DNA from: Ophiocordyceps camponoti-saundersi (nom. inval.)
Lineage: Eukaryota; Ascomycota; Sordariomycetes; Hypocreales; Ophiocordycipitaceae
Assembly: GCA_003339415.1 (NCBI GenBank)
Contig: PDHQ01000422.1
Coordinates: forward strand, 1-25,101
DNA: 25,101 bases
Direction: 5' to 3'
The position numbers and the translations under genes are program-made. The notes below the pieces were generated by a model that did no database searches, had not been told where the DNA came from, and saw only the letters and a list, made by a program, of their open reading frames with translations. Positions 1-11,500 of this stretch are shown here, in pieces (the first letter of the stretch is position 1; each line of letters starts with the position of its first letter).

Positions 1-171
1 ATATATATTATATATATTATATATATTATATATATTATATATATTATATATATTATATATATTATATATATTATATATATTATATATATTATATATATTA
101 TATATATTATATATATTATATATATTATATGTATTATATATATTATATATATTATATATATTATATATATT
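1..171. repeat. 9-bp AT satellite (ATATATATT)n
   Basis: The unit ATATATATT repeats head to tail about 19 times from the first base of the window. The only visible interruption is one TG near position 130. The array runs off the left edge, so its true length is unknown. It ends where the phase is lost in TTAAATTAAAT. Each unit contains an AT palindrome, so the array could extrude hairpins. It could be an ordinary microsatellite or a simple repeat at a transposon border. Confidence 0.95.
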
Positions 172-742
172 AAATTAAATATAAATTATATAATAATAAG
201 TATTTTTTAAATTATAATAAATTATAAAAAGCTAATAAGCTAAAAATATATAAGTTATTAATAATAAACGCTATTATATTTTATTATATATAGCGTAAAA
301 AGTATAAAGTATAAGAGAACTAAGGTAGTATTAAAGCGCTTTTAGTAAAAGTTAAGCGCGCTATTTAGAATAAAGATTAGTCTTTAGCTTATAGAAATAT
401 TTATAATATTAAGCAAGCTTTAAATAAGGCCGCCTTTACTTTTACTAATTTAAATAAAATAATAAAAGTTCTTAAGTAATTATATAATATTTTTAAATAT
501 AGTAAAATAGCTTTTAGTAATATTTTAGCTAAGTTTATTAATATAAAAAAAATATAATAATAATAAGTATAATTAAAGCTATTAATAAGTTAAAATACTT
601 AATAATTAAGTTAAATATTTATATTATAAAGAAAATAACCTTAGCTATAAGGGCTATTAAGAAAATAATAATATCTACGCTTAACGCTATTACTACCTTA
701 AGCTTTATCGCTTAGCTTAAAGCTAGGTAAAAAATAAAATAG

Positions 743-976
743 GTATATAAAGCGGCGAAGGCTATAAAAGCTTTTTTTAATAATATAAAGCCGGGTCTTA
801 TTAGTAATAATATTATTAATAAAAGCGATAATAAAGTTATTATAATAAAGGACCTAGCGCTAGTTAAAAGTAAGGAGACTAAGTTAGCTAGTAAAGCTAA
901 GGGTAAAATAAAAAGTAAAAAGCTAGATAAGAGTAAGGCTAAAGCTAAGTATAATTATATATTAGTTAGATTTTAG
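743..976 (+). pseudogene. Lys-rich open remnant, Gag-like or hypothetical
   Basis: A 77-codon stretch stays open between two in-frame TAG codons. Its second half is dominated by Lys, Ala and Ser. It has no start codon in a plausible context and no zinc-knuckle or enzymatic motif that I can see. Its composition suits a basic nucleic-acid-binding segment like those in Gag proteins, but low-complexity Lys-rich text is weak evidence. The flanking stops are of the kind RIP makes from CAG or TGG. I regard it as a surviving window of a larger dead frame. Confidence 0.3.
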
Positions 977-1022
977 TTAAAGCTAGCTAAAAACGCGCGT
1001 CTAATTATAATAATCTTAAACT

Positions 1023-1049
1023 TTAATAATAATAATAATAATAATAATA
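1023..1049. repeat. (TAA)n microsatellite
   Basis: About nine TAA/AAT units lie inside the decayed coding-like block. Because RIP converts CAA to TAA, this tract may derive from a CAA (poly-Gln) tract rather than being an original TAA microsatellite. The sequence alone cannot distinguish the two. Confidence 0.8.
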
Positions 1050-1980
1050 TAGGTATTTTTTAAAACTATTAATATAGTAATATTATATATAAAGTAGATA
1101 TATTTAAGTAAAAGCGCGGCTAGGCTAGCTAGCTAAAATAATTTAATAAAGCTTATAGCTTAAAAGCTATTAGTTAAAAAAAAGCTAATTTAAATCTTAG
1201 CTATAATTATTTTTATACACTTAGTAAGTAAAGAGTATTATTAAATATAATAGTTAAAGCGCTATTTATTAAAAAGCTTAAAAGTTACTAAGCTAGCTAC
1301 GCTTAGGTAATAAAAAATAAGTTTTATAAGCTTATATTTATAATCGCGAATATATTTATTTAGTAAAGTTTATTAGTAGTTTAAATTATTATTATAAAGA
1401 AGTAAACGCTAGCTATAAAATTGCTATTAAGTTTACTAAAGTTTTTTAAGGCTATATAGGCTTAAAGATTTTTAATATATTAAAGGAGAAAATAAAAATA
1501 AAAGCTAAGTTAGTAGCGGCCTTACTTATTATATTAGGAGTACTTATAAGGTTTTAACTATTATTTACTTAAAATTTACTAATAACTTAAGGCCGGTCTT
1601 ATCTTATTTCCTAAGCTATATTAAGGGAGCGGGCTTTATAGTTAAAAGATTTAGATAATATTAGCAGCGAAATTTAAGCTAGTAAAGTAAAAAGCTTAGG
1701 TAAGGATAAAGCGGAGAATAATAGTAATTAAATAAGGAAAAGCAGGTAAGATATTTATAAATTATATAATAATAAAAAAGTTTAGTAAATAAAAATATAA
1801 TAAGTTTATTCTTATAATAAGTTTAGTAAGGATATATATAAAGTTTTAGTAAAATTAAACTAATAAAAGTTAATATAATATAATATTTATTTTATAATAA
1901 TAAAGGTAGAAATATAATTATTTAGTTTAAAATATAAAGAGGATTTAAAAGAAATATTAATTAAAATTAAAATATTATAA

Positions 1981-3850
1981 AAAAAAATAATAATAATAAT
2001 ATTAATATACTAATATACCTTATATAGCTTAAAACTATCTTATATATATTTTAGAAAGGGGAAAAACTAAAAAACTTAAAATAAAACCCTCCTCTTAAAC
2101 ATTACCTTAGCTTTAAGTTAAACCTTATTTATACCTAGCACTTTATATATTTAATAAGTTAAGTAATAACTAATAATTAAAAAGCTAATATTTCCCTTAA
2201 AGTAAACTTTATAGTAATAAGGGTATATATAAACTAAGTTTAATATAAAGTTTATATAAGTTACTTATTCTCTTAGCTATTATTATTATTATAAATTTAA
2301 TTTCTATAATTAATTAAAATAGTTTTAATAATCTAATTAATTAAAGCTTTATTAATATAGCTAGGAAATATAGAAAAGTTTTATTATTTTATAATAAATA
2401 TTATAATAGCTAGTTTTAAAAAATAGCTAAATTATTATAGCGAAGTTATAGATAAGTTTAAAAAAGGGGTTAGGGGAGGTATTATTATATTCTCTTTTTA
2501 GTATTTCCGCCCCTATTATTATTTAACTTTAATTAGCACTAAAGGGGGAGAAAAGGTAATATATATAAAGTTTTAATTTATAAATCTTTAAGGTTAAGAA
2601 ATATATATAATTTTTAGTTAATCTTATACCGCTTTTATCTTAAAAGAAAGTTAACTTTACTTAAAATAAGATTTTTAATAAAAAAATAATAATATAATCT
2701 TTTTTTATAAATTATAAAATAAATAAACTTATCTTTTATATATAAAATAATAAAGTATTTATTATATTATAATTTTATTATATAATATTTAATAATATAT
2801 TTAAATTAATAATATTTAAAATATTATTAAAGTTATACTTTTAATATATATAATTTAATATTAAAAATTTTTACTTATATTATTATATTTTTATTATATT
2901 TTTAATTTATATTTATTATATTATTAATAATAATTATAAAAAAGCTTTACTAAATTCTTAAATAATATCTTTTTATATATAATTATATTATTAAAACTTT
3001 ATTTAAAAATTTAATTTTTTTCTAAAAGATTTTCTTACCGCTTTATTATAAGGCCCGCGCTAATACCCCTTTTATAATAAAAATATAACTTTTATTTATT
3101 AAGTATACTTTTTCTCTAAAAATAAAATAAAGCTATTTTAAATTAAATTAAAGCTTATAAATAATATCTTAAAATATTATTATAATATCGCTACTAAGTA
3201 ATTTCCTTATTATAAAAGCTTAGCTTTATTTATAAAATCTATATTTAATATTTATTATAATTATTTTAAAGCTTTAAACTTTAAGTAAAATAGTAATAAA
3301 GTTAAAATAAACTATAAGCTATTACTTATTTTACCTAGAAACTTATTTTTTAATAATTTTCTCTAGCGCTTTAGCTATAATTATAGCTTAAATTAAAAGA
3401 ATTCCGCTTCCCCTAAAGCTATAAAAAAGAGAGGTAACTATAGCTATAATAGGTAAGAAGATACTATTAACTAATAAAGTTAGAGTAGAAAAGGCGCCTC
3501 CCTAAACCTTTTTAGATTTTATTATTTATTTAATAGTTACTTATATAAAAATAAAAATATATTTTAAAATAATCTTATTAATATTTACCTTAGCTTTTAA
3601 TAAAATAATAAGTATAATAAACTTTTAAGTTTAAGATTATTATTATTTAAAGTAAAGCTATATTATAAGTAAAAATTTTTTATAATTATAATTAACTTAT
3701 ATAATATCGCCCTTCTTTTTCAAGTTACTTTAAGCGTGGCTTATTATTATTATAAGGTAATAAAGGGAGCGGAGTCTGCTTATAATATATAAATAAAAAG
3801 TTTATATTTATATTACTATAAGTATAAAGTTTATAAAATATATAAAAATT
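1981..3850 (-). mobile_element. R1 element, copy A (full length, inverted)
   Basis: This is a complete ~1.87-kb copy of R1 on the minus strand. Its 5' end lies near 3850 and its 3' simple-repeat tail, reading as (TTA)n in element orientation, lies near 1981-2000. Read as reverse complement it follows copy E (14535-16403) throughout, including the G/C-containing landmark blocks and the palindrome around GTTAAC near 2643-2672. It shows no terminal inverted repeats and no recognisable protein. It is more strongly mutated than E. The flanking target duplication is unclear because both flanks are almost pure A/T. Confidence 0.85.
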
Positions 3851-5166
3851 ATATTTCTAACTTATAACTTTTTTTAAAAGAGGTAATATATATTTTATAG
3901 CTTAGTATTATATTAATAGTTTTAGGTAACTATATTTAAAACTTAAAAACTTAATATAAAAAAAGAACTTTTATAGCTTAATTTTACTTATATATAGCTA
4001 AGTAATTATAATATTAATATATTTTAAAAGATTATAATATATTATAATAAATATAAGCTAGTTTAGGCATAAAGGGAAATTAGCTAAAAAAAGAGTAAAC
4101 TTAAGATAAGCTTATTTAAAATAATACTTTTATTATCTTTATTAGCGGGTTTAGTTTTTATAAAAAAGGCGCTAGGTAGTTTTCTTATTAAGGGTATTAT
4201 ATAAAGTATAAGCTTATACTATTATTTACTTTAATTTTTTTTAAAGTAAAAACTTAGTTTTATTATATTAAGTTAAGTAATATATAGGGAATCTTATAAG
4301 AAACTTTAAAATAAACTTAAACGCGTATTAAATTATATTTTATAAACTAACTTTTTTAAACTAATAAAGGGTATTAGCCTTTCTCTTATTTATATAAAAG
4401 TTAATTAAAAAGGTTTAAAACTTAGCTTTTAAGTAATAAACTAAGGTCGCTTTAAAGGCGCTAAAAATAATATATAAGTATTATAACTAAATAGGGCTTA
4501 TAGTCTTTATAAGATTTTAAGGGTTCCTAGCCTTTAGGGTAATTATATAAAAGGTAATAAAAGTATAAAGTATTAAAAATTATATAATTTTTATATATAG
4601 CGCTTTAGCTTAAGAAAAGGTATAATTTTAAGTAAATATAGTTAAGATAATAAGGACAAGATTTTATTTAGAAAATTTATTATATATAGTTCGGATATAT
4701 ATTTTTTAATATAGTTATATATAAACCTAAACGCTAAGTAAGCGCGCTTTAAAAATAGGGTAGATTTTATATATACTTAGCTTAACTATATATTATTCTA
4801 AGTAATATTTCTTATAAAAATATATTAATTTACTCTTATTTAGCTTAAAAGCTATATTATAATTTTAAGTTTATTTTTTATAAATACGCTATATTAACTA
4901 AAAATATTTTTTAATTATAATAATATTTAGCTTAACGCTAAAAAAGTTTATATTATTAATAAACTTAATTACTTTTAACTTAAGTTTATATTTTAATTAT
5001 TAGTAAAATAATATTATATAAAAAATAAAAAATATAATAAAAAGTAAGGAGCTTTAAAAGATTTTAGTTTAAATTAGGGAAAGTGCTAAAGTTTATCTAT
5101 TAAAGTATAAATATAAAAAATAATAGCTAAAAAAGCTTTATAAGAAAGTTTTAATTTAAATAAAAT
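3851..5166. other. RIP-decayed, coding-like region between R1 copies
   Basis: I find no gene I can name. Near 4990-5166 one + strand frame is interrupted only by TAA and TAG and is rich in Lys, Phe and Gln-derived stops, suggesting a former protein of Gag type. Islands with G/C persist around 4060-4170, 4440-4550 and 4670-4770. The stretch abuts the 5' end of R1 copy B. The matching 3' end (copy G) is followed at 18166 by a Gypsy pol fossil, so this could be the upstream part of the same Gypsy element. That link is inference only. Confidence 0.45.
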
Positions 5167-5909
5167 ACTTTATATATATAAGTTTATAAAGTAACTCCGC
5201 GCTTATAATAATATAAATATAAACTTTTTATTTTTATATTATAAGTAAACTCCGCTTCTTTTATTATCTTATAATAATAGCAAGCTACGCTTAAAGCTAC
5301 TCTAAAGGGGAGGGTAACGCTATATAAGTTAATTATAACTACGAAAATTTTTTACTTAAAATATAGCTTTACTCTAAATTATAATAATCTTAAATTTAAA
5401 AGTTTATTATATTTATTACCTTATTAAAAGCTAAAGTAAATATTAATATAATTATTTTAAAAAATATATTTCTTTTATATAAGTAATTATTAAATAAGTA
5501 GCGGAGTTTAAAAAGGTTTAGGAAAGCGCCCCCCTTACTTTAACTTAATTAGTTAATAATATCTTTTTAGCTATTATAGCTATAATTTCCTCTCTTTTCT
5601 ATAACTTTAAGGAGAGTAAAACTCTTTTAATATAAGCTATAATTATAGCTAAAATATTAAAGAAAATTATTAAAAAGTAAGTTTCTAAATAATATAAGTA
5701 ATAATTTATAATTTACTTTAACTTTATTATTATTTTATTTTAAGTTTAAAGCTTTAAAATAATTATAATAAATATTAATTATAAACTTTATAAGTAAGGC
5801 TAAGCTTTTATAATAAAGAAATCACCTAGCGGTAATATTATAATAATATTTTAAAATATTATTTATAAGCTTTAATTTAATTTAAAATAACTTTATATTA
5901 TTTTTAAAT
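5167..5909 (+). mobile_element. R1 element, piece B (5' part of outermost copy)
   Basis: This piece matches R1 from its 5' end to about element position 735, where copy C begins. The last bases, TATATTATTTTTAAA at 5894-5908, reappear at 17032-17047 with one extra T, at the start of piece G, which resumes R1 at the same element position. B (743 bp) plus G (about 1129 bp), less the duplication, gives about 1857 bp, the length of an intact R1. B and G are therefore read as one copy split by a later insertion. Landmarks shared with the other copies include the G/C blocks around 5300-5320 and 5520-5535. Confidence 0.85.
5894..5908. repeat. Putative target-site duplication, left (R1 C/D/F inside B/G)
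   Basis: TATATTATTTTTAAA at the end of piece B is repeated at 17032-17047 (one extra T) where piece G starts. It marks the insertion point of the second R1 copy in the first. The AT-richness lowers its individual weight, but it coincides with the point where element numbering breaks and resumes. Confidence 0.65.
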
Positions 5910-6506
5910 AACTTTTATATATTTTATAAACTTTACGCTTATAATAATATAAATATAAACTTTTTATTTTTATATTATAAGTAAACTCCGCTCCTTTTAT
6001 TACTTTATAGTAATAGTAAGCTATACTTAAAATAACTTTAGAAAAAAAAGTAATATTATATAAGTTAATTATAACCGCGAAGATATTTTACTTAAAATAT
6101 AGCTTTACTTTAAATTATAATAATCTTAAACTTAAAAGTTTATTATACTTATTACCTTATTAAAAGCTAAAATAAATATTAATAAAATTATTTTAAAAAA
6201 TATTTTTATCTTTATATAAGTAATTATCGAATAAATAGCGGAGTTTAAAAAGGTTTAGGGAGGCGCCCCCCTTACTCTGATTTTATTAATTAGTAATATT
6301 TTCTTAGCTATTATAGCTATAGTTTCCTCTCTTTTTTATAAGTTTAAAAAAAGTAGAATTTTTTTAATATAAGCTATAATTATAGCTAAAATATTAAAGA
6401 AAATTATTAAAAGTAAATTCTTAAGTAATATAAGTAATAATATATAATTTACTTTAATTTTATTATTATTTTATTTTAAATTTAAAGCTTTAAAATAATT
6501 ATAATA
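5910..6506 (+). mobile_element. R1 element, piece C (5' part of second copy)
   Basis: The piece starts with the R1 5' end (AACTTTTATATATTTTATAA, shared with copies E and H and, in reverse complement, nearly with A) and runs to about element position 600. There it is cut by the 7.35-kb insertion. Its last 17 bases recur at 13858-13874, where piece D resumes R1. C, D and F (597, 677 and 628 bp) minus the two target duplications total about 1869 bp, equal to copy E. C is closely similar to the adjacent piece B, so 5167-6506 looks at first like a tandem repeat, but nesting explains it better. Confidence 0.85.
6490..6506. repeat. 17-bp target-site duplication, left (7.35-kb element)
   Basis: TTAAAATAATTATAATA ends R1 piece C and is found unchanged at 13858-13874, the start of R1 piece D. 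It is the expected footprint of an insertion into R1 at element position ~590-600. A 17-bp duplication is typical of target-primed (non-LTR) retrotransposition and longer than the 4-6 bp of LTR elements. Confidence 0.75.
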
Positions 6507-7253
6507 TTATTATTATTATTTATATATTAAGGGCTTTTATAATATCTAAAGCTTTTATAATATATTAAGTAGGAAAAATCCCCTAAAGTAAAATAAAACC
6601 CCTTAACTATAAAAAGAAAGCTTACTATATACTTATATAAAGGTATAGCGGTAGCTAGTAGTAATATAATATAATAAGCTTATTACCTAAGGGTAATCTC
6701 GAATAATATAAGAAAAATAAGGTAAGGAGGGGAATACGGAGAAAAGGAAAATCTATAAGGTATAGGGTAGAGGAGCGGGGCGGTATCGCGTAGCGTAAGG
6801 CGGTACGGGGCGGTACCGGGCGGTATAAGGCGAGGCGGTATAGCGCGGGGCAGAGGAAAAAAAGTTTAAGAGGGGGTAAGGTAAAGTAGCGGGGTAGCTA
6901 CTTTATTATTTATTAATAATTAGAGGGGGCGGGGGGGGTATATCTTTTTCTCTTCTACCTCCTTTTTTTTTATTATTTTTAGAAAAAGGTATAATTAACC
7001 CTTTCCCTTAACTTTTCCTTTTTTTTTAACTTTTATAATAAAAAGATAGTAATAATAATTATATAGCTATACGCTAATAAAATAATAATATTATAATATT
7101 TAAAATTATTTATAAAAAGCTTTATAACCTTTCTTATATTATATATATAGCTTAATTAGCTAAATATAAAATTTTATATTAAAAATAATAAAGTAAATAA
7201 TATTATATTATATAATTATATATAAAGCTAATAAAATATATAAGCTTTTAATT
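6507..7253 (+). repeat. G-rich end repeat, copy 1 (left end of the 7.35-kb element)
   Basis: This segment aligns over its whole length with 23583-24376 in the same orientation. Shared landmarks, in order, are a TTATTATTTATATA start, an AAAAATCCCCT block, a TATAGCGGTAGCTA block, a GCGGTAT minisatellite, a CTTTATTATYTATTAATAATTA block, a pyrimidine-rich stretch (6940-7020) and AAGCTAATAAA near the end. Similarity stops at about 7253/24376. It is the most G/C-rich part of the element and likely its 5' untranslated or promoter region. A 3' end of an element lying on the minus strand is an alternative. Confidence 0.8.
6774..6852. repeat. Degenerate ~10-bp minisatellite (GCGGTAYNRG)n
   Basis: About six to eight G-rich units around GCGGTA lie in tandem with variable spacing, for example GCGGTACGGG, GCGGTACCGG and GCGGTATAAG. 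The corresponding block in copy 2 (23830-23958) preserves one unit reading GCGGTGCAGG. That suggests the ancestral unit carried TG and CA, which RIP turned into TATA here. Copy number and spacing differ between the two copies. Confidence 0.85.
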
Positions 7254-8346
7254 AGCTAGTTATTATAATTATATAAAAGCTTAATATAAATATTATAAAG
7301 TAAATAAAGCTAAAAGCGGAGTTAAAAGTAAAGTTAAAATTTAAGTATTAACTAAATTATAAATTTATTCGGATAAATTATATATAGTAGCTATAAAGGT
7401 AGCTAAATATATTAGTAAAGGAGAATAGCTAAATACCTTATAAATAAATATAAAGTAAAGTAAAGTAAAGCGGAGTTTAAAGTTAGCTAATAATAAATAA
7501 TAAAAATAACTTTAAGCTAACTTATATTATATTTAAAATTAAAATAAAATATCGAAACTTTAACTTATAATAATAATAATATTAACTAAAGCTAGCGCTT
7601 TAATAAAAATAGCTATTTTAATAGCTATTTTATCTACTCCTTTTATAGCTATAATTACTAATCCTCCTCCTTATAAGTTATATATACTAATCTTATTATA
7701 TTTAAAAATACTTATTATAAGTAGCGAGATAATTATTAAAGTAAGCGGAGTAAGGGGTAAAGCGGTAAAAAAAGTAATAATAGAGATAATAGCGGTAATA
7801 ATAATAATAATAATAATAATAGAGATAAATACTCCCGCTAAATTAAAGGCGAAGGTAATAGCGGTATTAAACTTAAGGCTAAAAGTAATAGCGAAGGTAA
7901 TAGTAAAGTTAGAGATAATAAAGGTAAAAAAGCTTATAATAATAATAATAGCGGCTATAAAGTCCGTAATAGTAATAATAATAGTAATAATAGTAATAGT
8001 AGCGAGAGCTATAATAACTACTAAGTAAATAATTACTTAGCTATACGAAATTATATTATTAAAGTTTATAATAAAAGTTTAATTTTACTTTAATAATATT
8101 AATAATACTTAAGCTTAAGTATTATATAAAATCTATAAAATAAAGTATAATATTAATTAGTAAATTATAAATAATATTAAAATAAACTAATTAAAATATA
8201 TATTAAGTAATATATTTAAGCTTAGTTATATACTTAACTTAAACTTAATAAAGCTACTATTAAAAGTAAAGCTAGAGGCGGATAAGGGGGTAATAGCTTT
8301 ATTACTTATTTTTATTATATTAATATTAAAAAATAAGTTAAAGTAA
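7254..8346 (+). other. Decayed coding-like region with triplet runs (possible ORF1/Gag N-terminus)
   Basis: This region follows the G-rich end repeat. It is purine-rich on the + strand, with many GTAATAATAGC-type runs (7730-8010) that would be Gln/Asn/Ser/Gly-rich protein if TAA and TAG derive from CAA and CAG. No conserved domain is visible. The triplet runs and the charged region that follows resemble low-complexity N-terminal parts of Gag or ORF1 proteins. Confidence in a protein is moderate and in its identity low. Confidence 0.4.
7795..7820. repeat. (TAA)n microsatellite in a decayed coding region
   Basis: About nine perfect TAA/ATA units are followed by AGAGATAAATACTCCCGC. Imperfect TAA/TAG runs continue at 7931-8005. 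Because many units alternate TAA with TAG and GTA, an origin from CAA/CAG codon runs damaged by RIP is more likely than an original TAA microsatellite. Confidence 0.8.
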
Positions 8347-8574
8347 ATAATAATTAAAAAAGATAAAAAAGCGGGTAAAGCGGAGGAGGAAATAAGCGGA
8401 GTAAAGGAGGAAATAAATAAAGCGGAGATAGCTAGTAAAGTAAAAAGGGTTAAAAGCGCGAAGATAGCTAGAAATATAGCGGGGGAGGTAAAGGTAAGGG
8501 TAAAGGAGGAGTTAGTAAAAGTAAAGGTAATAAAAGCTATAAAGAAACCGGAGCTAAAGCTAGATCTTATCTAA
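8347..8574 (+). pseudogene. Lys/Glu-rich open remnant of the 7.35-kb element
   Basis: A 75-codon stretch is open between TAA at 8344 and TAA at 8572. It is almost entirely Lys, Glu, Ala, Val and Ile, with runs such as KAEEE and VKEE, and ends in a KKPELKLDLI-like segment. The pattern suggests a charged coiled-coil or disordered linker. There is no ATG and no enzymatic motif. It is the longest clearly protein-like stretch of the element and the best argument for + strand coding. Both flanking TAA codons are of the type RIP makes from CAA. A Gag/ORF1 linker is one possibility, a hypothetical host-like protein another. Confidence 0.45.
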
Positions 8575-11500
8575 GTACCTAAATCCCCTCCTATAAAGTT
8601 TATATTAGTAGCGTTAAAACGCGTAGCGGAGAGTAATAATAATAGCTTAGAAGATAAGCTTATAAAAGTTAAAGGCGTAATTAGGCGCGGAGAATAAGAT
8701 AAAAAGTAAGGGCGGAAAAGAGGTAAGTAAGCTAAGTAAAGCTAAGTAAATTAAAAAGTAAAGTTAGAAGCGGGGTATAAAGTAAATAAATAGCGGTAAT
8801 TATATAGTAAAAATATTAAAAATTATCCTTTATACTTAAACCTTATATTTAAATATTTTAATATATTTAAGTATTATAAAATAATAAAAAAAAGTTAAAT
8901 TAATAAAAACGTTATAAGTAAATAAATTATAAATTAAAAAAGCTTATAATAGCTTTATAGCTAAAAGCCTAATTAAAATCCTTATAATTTTAAATTAAAC
9001 TTATAAAAAATATTAATAAAAGCGTTCTTTTATAAGCGGTTAGTTTATAATATAAAGTAAAATAAGCTACTATCTTATTTTTCTTATTATTATAAAAGTA
9101 ATAAAGGGTTATAATTATAAGAATATTATAAATATAAAGAAACTTATTAAAGCTAATTTTACTATTATAAAGCTAAGTTAAGGCGCTATTTAAGAATTTC
9201 GAAAAGCTTTAATAAATTTATAAAATATTATTAAGTTTTAGTTAAGGCGGTTTATTAATAAGGTATCTAAAAGATTAGCTATACTTTTAAAGCCTCCCTT
9301 TTTTAGAGTTTTAGCAAAGCTATTATTTTTTATAAAATTAAGCTTTTAGAATTTTAAGAAACTAGGAGAAAATATTTAAAATCTATACTTAAATAGTAAA
9401 AAAGAATTAAAAAGATTTAAAGGGAATATAAGCGGGGCGGGGCTAACTTTTATATTATTAGTAAAAATATATAGAGATTTTTTTAAAAGTAAAGTAAATA
9501 TAAGCTATAAGTTTTTTATTATAGAAAAGTTAATAGTTATAAGTAGCGTAGTAAGATAAGTAAATATTAATAAAAGGGATAAAGGTTTTAGACTTAATAT
9601 AGTAAAAAGGGGTTACTTAGTATGCCCTAAAAATAACGCGGAGGTATTTAAATTAAGTTATAGCTAGCTATTAAAAGATAAGACTTTTAAGTTCCTCGCC
9701 TAGCGAGGTTAGAGTAGAGTAAATTATAGTGCTAAAAGCGATTATAAACTTAATAACTTTAATATAAATTTCCCTCGCTTAAAGAAATAAAAAGCCTTAA
9801 GTAAATAAAGTAAGCTTAGTTAAAGCTAGCTATTAATAAGTAAGCTTTTTTATAAGGCGGCGGAGGTAAGGCTTTTACTAAAGTTTATAGTAAATCTAAA
9901 CCCTAAATATATATATTTATTATATAAGTTAAATAATATTTCCCTTAAGGATTAGTAAAGTTATATTAGCGGAGTAAGCTTTTATAAAATAAAGTAGCTT
10001 ACTTTTAAATAGCTAAAAGGTTATTTTATACTCCGCTACTTAATTATAGTAAATACTCTAAGCTTATTTAAGCTAATAATAAACTTAAGTAAAAGTATAC
10101 TTAATATTAAGAATATTAATATTATTTATAAATTTAATAATAAGTATACTAATTACTTATTCTAAGCGCTTATAAAAAATAAAATATATAAGATAAATAA
10201 TATTAAAAAAAGCAGGGAGCCCTAAAAGATTTTAGTAAAAATAAGGAAAAAGTTTAATAATTTACTATTAATATTTAAGTAAGAGGTATAATTAAAAAAG
10301 TAAAAGCGGAGGAAAGCTATAATTTATTTAAGGAAGCTAAGGGAGTTAAGGATTTTTATTAGCTTAAAATATAAAATATAGTTAAAAGCGCTTATTATAT
10401 TTAATATTAAAAGGGAAACGGAGCCTTAAAAGCTTTAAGTATTATAGATAGACTTTATTTAAAGGAGTAAAGCGCTATTAATAAACTAGTTTAGCTAATT
10501 ACTTATTTAACCTTATAATAAGATTCCTATAAACTCCGCTATATAAGATATTTTCTTCGTAATTATAGTTTTAAAAATCTTACTTATAATATTAAAAAGG
10601 GAGATAAGATAGTAGCTACTTAGAGTTTAATAAACCTCTAAGCTTTTTCCCGCTTTTAGAGAATTATAATATTAAAAGTCTAATATTAAGTAAGAAAATA
10701 TTTATAAATAATATATCCTTAAAAAAGCTTAGTTAAAACTATTATAAAAGGTTATTTATAACTTTTTAGGAAGCTAATAGGGATATTATTAAGCTTAGCG
10801 GATTTTTATAATATAATATTAGAAATAGTAAAGCGGACTTTATTTTTAATAACTTAGAAAAGAATATTTATTAAAGGGAAGGGGTTAGAAATAGGAAAGG
10901 GCGGGGTATTTCTAAAAAATAAGAAAAAAACTTATAAGCTAGGAGCTTTAACTTTTTAAAAAAAAATAATTAAAAAGTAAAGTTTATATTTTATTAAAAA
11001 GGAGAAATATATATAAGCTTCGGAGAAGCCTAGCTATAAAGTCTTACTTACTAAATTATAAATTATATAATATTAAAGTTACCGCTTATAAAAGCGAAAA
11101 ATCGCCTTTAATTATTCTTTTTCGCTTTCTTAATAGAAGATTTTTATTATATTATAATATCTTAATATACTTACTAATAATTAAAGTTTAGCTATATTTA
11201 CTAATACCGCCTAGCACGCTTTGCGTTTAAGATTATAAAAGTAATTTTTAAAGTTTCTTATAAGTATAAATAAAAACTATATTATTAAGGTAATTTCGAA
11301 ACTATTAAGTTAGCTATAATATTTAATTATTTATATTACTATATTACTAACTTTTAAATATTTATTATAAACTCTGCTTAAATAGCGGAAAGTAAAAAGC
11401 GGTTTTTTACTTTTACTTATAAAATATTAAAGTTAAAATATTTCTAATATAATATTAAAGCGGAGTTTAAGGGGGGGAGGTAATAAATAATATAAACTAA

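Larger units (their letters stand above)
172..1980. other. RIP-decayed, coding-like region, unclassified
   Basis: I recognise no conserved domain here. On the + strand, stretches rich in AAG, AAA, GCT and AGT codons are interrupted almost only by TAA and TAG. That is what RIP leaves of a Lys/Gln-rich protein such as a retrotransposon Gag. G/C-containing islands persist near 330-440, 690-950 and 1590-1750. The block ends at the tail of the inverted R1 copy at 1981. It may be the 5' part of a retroelement interrupted by R1. No promoter, terminator or RNA gene is visible. Confidence 0.5.

Noticed and set aside
743..976. Short open frames as real small genes
   Set aside because: They lack start context, are bounded by RIP-type stops and sit in DNA where every longer frame is destroyed. 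They are listed only as remnants.
5167..6506. Pieces B and C (and E, F, G) as a tandem repeat array
   Set aside because: Adjacent pieces cover different parts of R1 and their ends match distant pieces with duplicated flanks. Nesting explains all lengths; tandem duplication does not.
6774..6852. CRISPR-like array or telomeric repeat
   Set aside because: The units are ~10 bp, contiguous and degenerate, without unique spacers, and do not match a telomeric TTAGGG pattern.
10270..10700. A Starship captain (tyrosine recombinase, DUF3435) or a FluG-like domain in the 7.35-kb element
   Set aside because: A loose resemblance in Lys/Arg-rich text did not extend to the catalytic R..R.Y arrangement, and the element is small with a 17-bp duplication. 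I could not defend the call.
11150..11240. A LINE-type F/YADD reverse-transcriptase box near 11170
   Set aside because: A (T)AN(N)-like tetrapeptide is visible, but the upstream and downstream RT blocks are not, and AAT-rich DNA produces such strings by chance.
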